The translations under genes were made by a program, and so were the position numbers. The notes under the pieces were generated by a model, which saw only the letters and a list, made by a program, of their open reading frames with translations, searched no databases and was not told the origin of the DNA. DNA of 64,000 nucleotides from Acinetobacter colistiniresistens (lineage in GTDB: Bacteria > Pseudomonadota > Gammaproteobacteria > Pseudomonadales > Moraxellaceae): NCBI RefSeq assembly GCF_024582815.1, contig NZ_CP102099.1, positions 868,001-932,000 of the forward strand, in the 5' to 3' direction. Below, one piece after another: positions 48,518 to 55,419 of the stretch (positions within the stretch are counted from its first letter, which is position 1; every line of letters starts with the position of its first letter).

Positions 48518-48589
48518 ATCTATAGCTCGGCCTTGGCTGTAAAATAAGGAAATGCTGCAAGCTTATCTTTTTTATAGATATATCTATAA
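48518..48589. promoter_or_regulatory. 18-bp perfect palindrome upstream of msuE
   Basis: TTATAGATA and TATCTATAA form a perfect palindrome at 48572-48589, and TATCTATAG at 48518-48526 repeats one half. It lies 95-112 bases upstream of the msuE start in the divergent region with the response regulator. It could bind a sulfur-starvation regulator. I see no convincing sigma-54 -24/-12 element. Confidence 0.5.
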
Positions 48590-48825
48590 TTCGCTGTAGA
48601 TTTATAAGCGTGAAGATTTAATTCACTGTTTCTACTGGGTATTTATCGATGTTTTTATTTGTAATGATATTGGTGTGGTTTATATGAATATTTGATTTAT
48701 TTTGCGCGAAAAGGAAATAAATCAGTGCTTGTGCTTGACCTCAGCTGTAATTAAAAATAGGCTTAGACGGATTGAATTTAAATAAACATCGTACAGTGAC
48801 GTACTTGCAGACAGCTTAAGCGCTT

Positions 48826-49476
48826 ATGAATATTTTAATTGTAGACGACCATCCACTCTTTAGACATGCTTTGATTCAAGCGGTTCGTTATAGTTTGCCA
48901 CAAGCGCAGATCCAGGAAACAGCCGATGTTGATGAGTTCTATGCGCGCTTAGAACATGGTGCAGAGCCTGATCTGGTCTTGCTGGATTTGAACCTTCCTG
49001 GCGCATCAGGTTTTTCTGCTTTGGTCTATGTACGCGCGCAATACCCTGCGATTCCGATTATTATTGTTTCAGCTCATGAGGAAGTTTCGATAATTCAACG
49101 TGCCATAGCACATGGGGCTATGGGCTATATTCCCAAATCGTCACATCCAAGTCATATAGGTGAGGCAATTAAACATGTCTTGGAGGGGGAGATTTGGTTA
49201 CCGCCGAATTTACCAAGCCACGCCAGCTTTGATCCTCGTGCAGCAGATGAAACCGCTTTGGCCGAACGTTTACAATCGCTGACTCCACAGCAGTTCCGTG
49301 TATTGATGATGGTGGCGGAAGGCCTGCTGAATAAGCAAATAGCCTATGAACTAGAGGTATCTGAGGCAACCATTAAAGCACATGTAACTGCAATCTTCCG
49401 TAAATTGGGCGTACAGAACCGTACTCAGGCGGTTTTGGCGATCAGTGCATTGAATATCGAAGAGAAGAAGATGTAA
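48826..49476 (+). CDS. NarL/LuxR-type orphan response regulator
   Basis: This 216-residue response regulator has a receiver domain with the acidic pair DD at residues 7-8, phospho-acceptor aspartate 54 in LLDLNLPGASG, the switch serine in IIVSAHEE, and lysine in YIPKSS. Its LuxR-type helix-turn-helix sits at residues 150-205 (LTPQQFRVLMMVAEGLLNKQIAYELEVSEATIKAHVTAIFRKL). It resembles the Pseudomonas AgmR/ErbR branch that controls ethanol or acetate use. No histidine kinase is adjacent. It is divergent from msuE across 348 bases and convergent with the porin. Confidence 0.88.
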   Translation: MNILIVDDHPLFRHALIQAVRYSLPQAQIQETADVDEFYARLEHGAEPDLVLLDLNLPGASGFSALVYVRAQYPAIPIIIVSAHEEVSIIQRAIAHGAMGYIPKSSHPSHIGEAIKHVLEGEIWLPPNLPSHASFDPRAADETALAERLQSLTPQQFRVLMMVAEGLLNKQIAYELEVSEATIKAHVTAIFRKLGVQNRTQAVLAISALNIEEKKM

Positions 49477-49511
49477 TACTTTTAAATCTCATATGTTATG
49501 AATCTTCAGAT

Positions 49512-49545
49512 AATAAAAACCAGTTCTAATGAACTGGTTTTTATT
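49512..49545. terminator. Bidirectional terminator between the response regulator and the porin
   Basis: AATAAAAACCAGTTC pairs perfectly with GAACTGGTTTTTATT around TAAT, with T runs in both directions. Confidence 0.92.
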
Positions 49546-49584
49546 ATGAATTAAATCTTCTCAAGTGAGAACTTTAATCCAATA

Positions 49585-50481
49585 TTAGAAACGGAACTTC
49601 GCGTTTAAGCCAACAGTTTGCGTATCTACGTTTGCATGTACTGCATTCGCATTTACATAGCTAGCACCAACTGCTACTGCTGGAGTAATGAAGTAGTTTA
49701 CGTTTGCACCCCAAGCAGATTTGATTGGAGAGAAGTTATCGTTAGTTGGGTTCTTGCTGAAGTTAGCTTCGGCATAAGAAGCACCAACGCTTAACTGTGG
49801 TGTTACATAAAGATCAGTTTTTAAACCGTAAGCTTGGTTTTCGCCGTATACAAGGCCAGTTTCAAAACCTACAGCCATGTTTGTACCGTCGATGTTACCA
49901 ACGTATTTAGTACGTGCAGTAACAACGTCTTGTTTGTCACCAATAGTCGCTGCATCAGCAACAGCGCTGAATACGCCATTTTCAAGAACTTTGTTAGAAT
50001 CTAAAGCAATTTGGTCAGCAACGCGAGCATAACCTACAGCAACCAAGAAGTTAGGTACAACCATCGCACCAAGTTCTACAGAGTAGCGGTCGCCATTGTC
50101 TTTTTCGCCTTCAAACTTAGTTTGAGAGTGGTTGTATGCAGCGCTTACATAAGCTGGTACATATGGAGTTGGAAGGTAAGCTTCACCTTTCACGCCAAAT
50201 GAGTTGTTCTTAATCGTTTGTACTTCATCACCGCTTAATTTTGCATAGCTATAAGCAGCAGAAACATTAGAAGCTTGGTTTAAGAATGCAGCTTCAGCTA
50301 AAGGACCTTTAGAAGCATCTACATTTTTGAAGTAGTAAGTACCTTTAGCAGCACCAGTGTAGTCTTGATCATTTAAAGCTTTCGCTTCGATGAATTCAGA
50401 TTGACCTTGAACTTCGTATTGATATGCATGAGCGCCGGTCATGGCTAAAACTAGAGCAGTGGCTAAACCGAGTTTTTTCAT
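49585..50481 (-). CDS. Omp33-36-like outer-membrane porin
   Basis: This 298-residue protein closely follows Acinetobacter baumannii Omp33-36 (Omp34). It has the signal peptide MKKLGLATALVLAMTGAHA, mature start YQYEVQGQSE, ASKGPLAEAAFLNQASNVS, GVKGEAYLPTPYVPAY, KQDVVTARTKYVG and the C-terminal TVGLNAKFRF. Omp33-36 is a water channel whose loss is linked to carbapenem resistance and which acts as a virulence factor in A. baumannii. The start was placed at MKKLG (50481), not at an in-frame ATG 138 bases upstream, because of the signal peptide. It is 720 bases from the OXA gene, on the opposite strand. Confidence 0.88.
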   Translation of the reverse strand: MKKLGLATALVLAMTGAHAYQYEVQGQSEFIEAKALNDQDYTGAAKGTYYFKNVDASKGPLAEAAFLNQASNVSAAYSYAKLSGDEVQTIKNNSFGVKGEAYLPTPYVPAYVSAAYNHSQTKFEGEKDNGDRYSVELGAMVVPNFLVAVGYARVADQIALDSNKVLENGVFSAVADAATIGDKQDVVTARTKYVGNIDGTNMAVGFETGLVYGENQAYGLKTDLYVTPQLSVGASYAEANFSKNPTNDNFSPIKSAWGANVNYFITPAVAVGASYVNANAVHANVDTQTVGLNAKFRF

Positions 50482-50832
50482 AATGATTTCCAGCTTTAAA
50501 ACAATTAAAGGGTAAAGTTGGAGCCATTGTATTGTAACAAAGTATGAAGTCAATGTAATAAATTTGGGTTTGCGACCAATGAACAAATCCGAAACGGGCT
50601 GTGGTTGAAAATTAATCAATTGGAAGTAGTGTTGTCAACCGATTATAAAATATATATCTAACAAATAGATAAGTTTATTTTTTACAAGATAATGGATGAA
50701 ATAATAATGTCATATCTCGCTATTTTTAATTGGTTTAAACGATAATATTAATCGTTTTTTCATTCAATTAATTCTTCTTAATGTCATAAGTCTGCAGTAG
50801 AAAATGTGAGAGCAAAATCTATTCTCGCTTTT

Positions 50833-51113
50833 TTGCGACAAGATTTACAATTTTATGATACTTATTCTCAATTAATATAAACTAAAAATCACGAGAAAAT
50901 CGGATTTTTAATGATCAATTAACAAAAACGATTGTAATAACAAATCCGATCTATTTAATCAACTTTACTTTTTGAGAGCTGATTCACATAATACAAAGCA
51001 AGGGATATCTAATTTGCATTTAAATATCTCATAACATTTTCTTTTAAGTATTTTGATGTTTGTACATCACAGTTTTACTAGCTCGGCTTTCCCCAAGGCT
51101 GAGCTTTTTTTTA
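50833..51113 (+). ncRNA. Possible plus-strand small RNA ending in an orphan terminator
   Basis: A strong rho-independent terminator at 51080-51113 (AGCTCGGC/GCTGAGCT stem followed by eight T) has no gene upstream on its strand for more than 1.5 kb; the nearest upstream gene runs the other way. Within the 720-base gap, TTGCGA (50833-50838) and TATGAT (50854-50859) could form a promoter with a short 15-base spacer. ATCGGATTT (50899-50907) pairs perfectly with AAATCCGAT (50942-50950). This suggests a small RNA of up to about 240 bases, with the 5' end uncertain. The rest of the gap shows no open frame with coding character. Confidence 0.4.
51080..51113 (+). terminator. Orphan terminator upstream of the OXA gene
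   Basis: AGCTCGGC and GCTGAGCT pair (one G-T) around TTTCCCCAAG, followed by a run of eight T. Confidence 0.85.
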
Positions 51114-51204
51114 TCTTCTTTTTTAAACTATCGATCAGATAACACTACAGAATAAGTCAGTTAAAAGCTTTATAGTGACAATTTTATTGCACTTTTCCTG
51201 TTTT

Positions 51205-52047
51205 ATGATGATGTCGAAAAAATTAAAATGTCTAGCGCTTCTTACACCCTGCATATTGATTCTTCCATTGACTGCTTGTCAAAGTGTTAGCCAGCAAAAG
51301 CAACAGCTTTCGACACAAACAAATGAACAGCAACAGATTTCAAGCTTATTTCAAAGTGCCCAAACCAAGGGAGTTTTGGTGATTTATGATGGCAAGAAAA
51401 TTCAAAGTTATGGCAATGATCTTAATCGTGCAGAGCAGCGTTATATTCCTGCTTCGACCTTTAAAATCTTAAACGCCTTGATTGGCATACAGTATCATAA
51501 GACCACACCAAATGAAGTGTTTAAATGGGATGGTAAAAAGCGGACTTTCAGCAGCTGGGAAAAAGATTTAAGCCTAGCTGAAGCCATGCAGGCATCGGCT
51601 GTACCTGTCTATCAGGAGCTAGCACGACGGATTGGTCTAGAACTTATGACCCATGAGGTGAAGCGTGTGGGCTATGGCAATAAAAATATTGGCACCCAAG
51701 TCGATAATTTTTGGTTGGTCGGGCCTTTGCAAATTACACCTGTAGAAGAAGTTCGATTCGTTTATGCATTAGGAAAGCAAAAACTACCATTTGACCAGTC
51801 AACTCAACAACAAGTGAAAGGTATGTTATTGGCAGATGAGCGTCAGGGGACCAAGATTTATGCCAAGAGCGGTTGGGGCATGGACGTTAGCCCGCAGGTT
51901 GGATGGTGGACCGGCTGGATTGAACAGCCAAATGGCAAAACCATTGCATTTTCACTGAATATGCAAATGAGTCAGCCTGAGCATGCAAATGCGCGTAAAG
52001 TGATTGTTTATCAAGCATTGCAAGAATTGGGATTGTTAGCGAATTAA
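51205..52047 (+). CDS. blaOXA: Class D (OXA-type) beta-lactamase, chromosomal
   Basis: This 280-residue enzyme hydrolyses beta-lactams in the periplasm. All class D motifs are visible: STFK (residues 85-88, carbamylated lysine 88), SxV as SAV (131-133), YGN (157-159) and KSG (221-223), plus QITPVEEV and VGWWTGWIE. A lipobox LTAC puts a possible acylated cysteine at residue 25, so it may be anchored. Three ATGs stand together (51205, 51208, 51211) without a good ribosome site, so the start is approximate. The sequence fits the intrinsic OXA groups of non-baumannii Acinetobacter. No insertion sequence precedes it, so expression may be low. Confidence 0.95.
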   Translation: MMMSKKLKCLALLTPCILILPLTACQSVSQQKQQLSTQTNEQQQISSLFQSAQTKGVLVIYDGKKIQSYGNDLNRAEQRYIPASTFKILNALIGIQYHKTTPNEVFKWDGKKRTFSSWEKDLSLAEAMQASAVPVYQELARRIGLELMTHEVKRVGYGNKNIGTQVDNFWLVGPLQITPVEEVRFVYALGKQKLPFDQSTQQQVKGMLLADERQGTKIYAKSGWGMDVSPQVGWWTGWIEQPNGKTIAFSLNMQMSQPEHANARKVIVYQALQELGLLAN

Positions 52048-52061
52048 ATATTCAAAAAAAA

Positions 52062-52123
52062 GACCCAGCTTTTGGGGAAAGCTGGGTTGAGAAAGGATGT
52101 TTAGCTTGGGGAGAAAAACATCC
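52062..52123. repeat. Two adjacent hairpins after the OXA gene
   Basis: ACCCAGCTTT pairs with AAAGCTGGGT (about 52063-52087), and GGATGTTT (52095-52102) pairs with AAACATCC (52116-52123). The first has a T run only on the minus strand (eight T). Both loops contain the same GGGGA word. They may end the OXA message despite the missing U tract on its strand. Confidence 0.45.
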
Positions 52124-52883
52124 TAGAGGGTTAGGGTTTTAAATTCTGAAATCTGTCTATGTTTAAATTATCTGCCATGAAAGATAATTTGTAAAATTGA
52201 TAATTTTTATTTTTAAATAGAATTTTTCGATTCAAAGATGTTGGGCGATAAAAAGATTGGGTTAAAATCAACCTATACCGAGCTTAATATTTTTATACTT
52301 TAATTCAATGGTTTGTGTGAATTTTATCTAAAAAACTGTATGGGCAAGTCTTTTTGGGTTGCTGGCAAAAAGATGTGGCTGTGGTCTATTTTGCCTTGGA
52401 TGAAAATAAGACAGGCTTTGTCAGATCTATTCATTCATCATGCTTTTTGGCATGTCAGAAAATAGCATTGGACTTTTGATTGCTAGTTTCGATCTATATT
52501 GGATTGTAGTTCGACAATGATGTGTTCACTTCGATAAGCTAGCCGATATCAGTAATGAATTGGCGAACCCTACTCATCTGCCATATTACAACTGTTCATG
52601 AGATCTTCCTTCCATTTCTGTTGAGTGATAAGTAAGGGATTAATTAATGAGTTGTGGACTTGCAGTTAAAGCATTGCGATCGAGACTCATTCCCTTGTTA
52701 GGTAATATGAACTCATGTTCTGGACTCTTTCGGTTGATCCTAGTCAAGACATTATTCATGGGGAAGCATATTGAATCTCATCTTTACCATTATTGAAGAG
52801 CACTGTTAAATTTTATCTCAGCATTTTTGTTTTTATCCAATAAAATTAATAGATGAAATAAAAATTTAGAATAATATTCGAAA
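52124..52883. other. Decayed region without a recognisable gene
   Basis: This 760-base stretch has mixed coding-like scraps broken by stops in all frames. A 41-residue frame from ATG 52339 and a short frame with VDPSQDIIHGEAY near 52730 are examples. It likely held genes linked to the regulator remnant that follows. I cannot identify them. Confidence 0.4.
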
Positions 52884-53171
52884 ATGAATATTGATGTAGT
52901 TGATCTAAAAATTCTAAATTTCTTGCAAATGTGATTACACATGAGTCGAAGGTTATGGATTCATGTTACTGCTAAGGACTTGAATGCATTTTCACAATTC
53001 ATTATTAATAAATTGAATAAGATGAACGGCATTATGAGTATTAATGCTAAGATCATTCTAGATCAAGTTATTCAAAAAAAGCACTCTTATTTTTATCTTG
53101 AATTAAACGCCTTATCCAAATTTAAAACTATTTATTACAATAAGATTAGTTGCTTAGGTGAATTTATTTAA
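52884..53171 (+). pseudogene. Internally deleted Lrp/AsnC-family regulator remnant
   Basis: ATG 52884 opens MNIDVVDLKILNFLQM, the usual start of an Lrp-type protein, then a TGA at 52932. In the same frame it resumes as LHMSRRLWIHVTAKDLNAFSQFIINKL (from 52935), then MNGIMSINAKIILDQVIQKK, which matches the last third of Lrp proteins. About 80-90 residues including the helix-turn-helix are missing, so this is an internal deletion, not a gene. It resembles the intact regulator at 46116 only in family and start. The flanking DNA from 52048 to 53363 has short in-frame coding-like scraps (for example near 52720-52770) but no gene I can name. Confidence 0.6.
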
Positions 53172-53363
53172 ATGAAAACCATTCTCAAAAAATGATCTTG
53201 AGTAATAATTTAGAACTTGAAACAGCGATTAAATATAATCAGTTTGGACGCCTGTAACCAAAAACCTCGGTTTAAGCGTGGTAGTGTGATTTAGAATTCA
53301 GGTAAAATTGAGTTCTGTTTAAAAATCCATTGAGATCGTTTTTGAAAAGTGCAAGGTGTATGA

Positions 53364-55085
53364 ATGGGGCGTAAATTAAAAAGCTCAAAATTACGTTCTG
53401 AGCAGATTAGCCGTCGTCTCTTTTTTTGTATGATTGCCATTATCTTTTCAATTTTTTATCTCTCCATTCCTTTAATTATCAATAGCTATCAAGAATATAT
53501 AAAATCGGAACAAACCCTGACAGAAATTACCAGCCTTCGGGCATTGGTCAAAACAGCGAATAAGCTTTCGAGAGAGCGGGCACCTTCAAATAAAGTGATG
53601 TCAAGCCAAGCAGATGTCTTATTGAAAAATCAAAAGGAATTAGAAGAATATCGAAAAAGTGTTGATGCGCAAATTGATGACACCATTGATGTGTTACAAC
53701 AAAATGGTTTTAAGTTGATTGCTCATGAGTTGGAAACTGACTTAAAAGTTAAGTTAGCTACAGCGCGTCGTATTGTCGATGCTTATGCCACTACACCTCA
53801 GAATAAGCGTACTTCAAAACAATATGATCATGCGATTTTATCGATGTTTCGTGTTTGGGATGAAAGTCGTGAGTTTTTAACTTGGTTATTGGTGCGTTCA
53901 AATAGCAAGAACAGCAGCATGTCGAATTACTTTACCTCAATCTTGATACTGACCGATATGCGCGATCAGGCAGGACGGATTGCCTCGAATATTATGGCAC
54001 CTGTGACGTTTGATGAGAAAATTCCAGATGAAAACCGAGCAAGAGCATTACAAACACAACATCAAGCTGTTTATCTTTGGGAGTTAATTGATACCATTCA
54101 GCCAGAACAGTCGAAAACGCCAGAATATGTAAGTTTATATCGACATGTGAAAACGGAGTTTTTAGATCTGGGATTGCCTATTATTGCGCGCTTACTTGAT
54201 GAAAGTAAAAACAACAGAGCTTACTTTCTCTCGGGGACTGAACTGACTGAACGGATGGTGGGGAAGTTCACCCCAGTCATGGAGCTGCAAAATTATATTC
54301 TGGATTACAGTATTGCGGTGGCCGATGAGCAGAATAAGTTAGCCAAACGACAGTTTATTTTTACCTTGTGCATTTCAAGCTTATCTTTGCTGATCGCAAT
54401 TTTCACTATGATCTATGCCAAGAGAAGAGTATTTAGTCCTTTGATTCATGCCCGTAATATGATTTTAGGCCTCTCGGGGACTTCGGATGTGCTTCCTGCA
54501 CATAACAAGAATAAGGAAGAGTTTTTCTCGCTATTTGAAGCGATTGATAAATTAAAAGGCATGTTAAAGCAGCGTGATACGATGGAGTTGCAACTGAAGA
54601 AAATTGCCAATACCGATGTATTAACAGGCGTTGCTAACCGTTTGGCTCTGGATGAGTATATTCAAATGCTTGAATCCCAGCCTGAGTCATTGTCACAGAC
54701 CTGTGTGATTGCCATTGATATTGATAATTTTAAGTTTGTGAATGATCAATATGGACATATTGTGGGAGATCAGGTGATTAGCATGATTGCTGATCAGCTG
54801 AAACATAATGTTCGCGCGTCGGATTTAATTGTGCGTTATGATGGCGATGAGTTTTTGGTGGTGATTGAACATATTCAAATGGGCGCTGCCAAAGTGGTCG
54901 CAGAAAGTATCCGCGCAGCTATTTTAAAAGAAACGATTGTCGTACCGAATGTAGCGGCATCGATTCATGTTTCGGTCAGTATCGGTGTCGCAATTGGGGC
55001 AAATAGCTGGTTAGAGTTATTAGAAAAAGCGGATCAGTCGTTGCTTAAAGCGAAGGCAAAAGGGAAGAATATTGTACAGTTTTGA
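53364..55085 (+). CDS. Membrane-bound diguanylate cyclase with DGDEF motif
   Basis: This 573-residue protein makes cyclic di-GMP. An N-terminal span (residues 19-40, FFCMIAIIFSIFYLSIPLII) and a second span (about 331-352, FIFTLCISSLSLLIAIFTMIY) enclose a large helical periplasmic sensor of about 290 residues. A GGDEF domain follows from about residue 420 with IDIDNFKFVNDQYGH. The signature is DGDEF (493-497) rather than GGDEF. RASD, five residues earlier, is a typical RxxD inhibitory site, so product feedback is likely. AAGG stands before the ATG. No EAL domain is attached. It is monocistronic; the signal it senses is unknown. Confidence 0.9.
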   Translation: MGRKLKSSKLRSEQISRRLFFCMIAIIFSIFYLSIPLIINSYQEYIKSEQTLTEITSLRALVKTANKLSRERAPSNKVMSSQADVLLKNQKELEEYRKSVDAQIDDTIDVLQQNGFKLIAHELETDLKVKLATARRIVDAYATTPQNKRTSKQYDHAILSMFRVWDESREFLTWLLVRSNSKNSSMSNYFTSILILTDMRDQAGRIASNIMAPVTFDEKIPDENRARALQTQHQAVYLWELIDTIQPEQSKTPEYVSLYRHVKTEFLDLGLPIIARLLDESKNNRAYFLSGTELTERMVGKFTPVMELQNYILDYSIAVADEQNKLAKRQFIFTLCISSLSLLIAIFTMIYAKRRVFSPLIHARNMILGLSGTSDVLPAHNKNKEEFFSLFEAIDKLKGMLKQRDTMELQLKKIANTDVLTGVANRLALDEYIQMLESQPESLSQTCVIAIDIDNFKFVNDQYGHIVGDQVISMIADQLKHNVRASDLIVRYDGDEFLVVIEHIQMGAAKVVAESIRAAILKETIVVPNVAASIHVSVSIGVAIGANSWLELLEKADQSLLKAKAKGKNIVQF

Positions 55086-55307
55086 TGTTCGCCCTTTGGT
55101 TATTTACGTTCACTTCAAGTTCTTCTTTATTTCTGTTTAATTTATCCGTTTAGTAGTTCCATCGTTGATCGATATTCCTTTAAGTTGTAAACATGGTATA
55201 GCTGAGAAAGAGACCGTATTTTTCTATGCAGGATTAAATTGCCTATAATTATTTTAAGTTTTATAGATTGTAAAATAGAGAAACTGTATGTGGAACTTTT
55301 ATCGACA

Positions 55308-55340
55308 TTTTCACTGTTAAATAGATTAGAACAGTGAAAA
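55308..55340. repeat. Hairpin between the diguanylate cyclase and uvrA
   Basis: TTTTCACTGTT pairs perfectly with AACAGTGAAAA over 11 bp around an 11-base loop. It is not followed by a clear T run. The remaining 334 bases between the two convergent genes show nothing else. Confidence 0.45.
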
Positions 55341-55419
55341 GTGCCTGTCTTCAAAGAAGAGGTAAATCCAAGCTAGAGAGATGAAGCCAGCTTAAATTTA
55401 CCCTCGTATTGGCATAGTA

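Noticed and set aside
55142..55354. 70-codon minus-strand frame between the diguanylate cyclase and uvrA
   Set aside because: Composition is that of random AT-rich DNA, with no ribosome site and a hairpin inside it.
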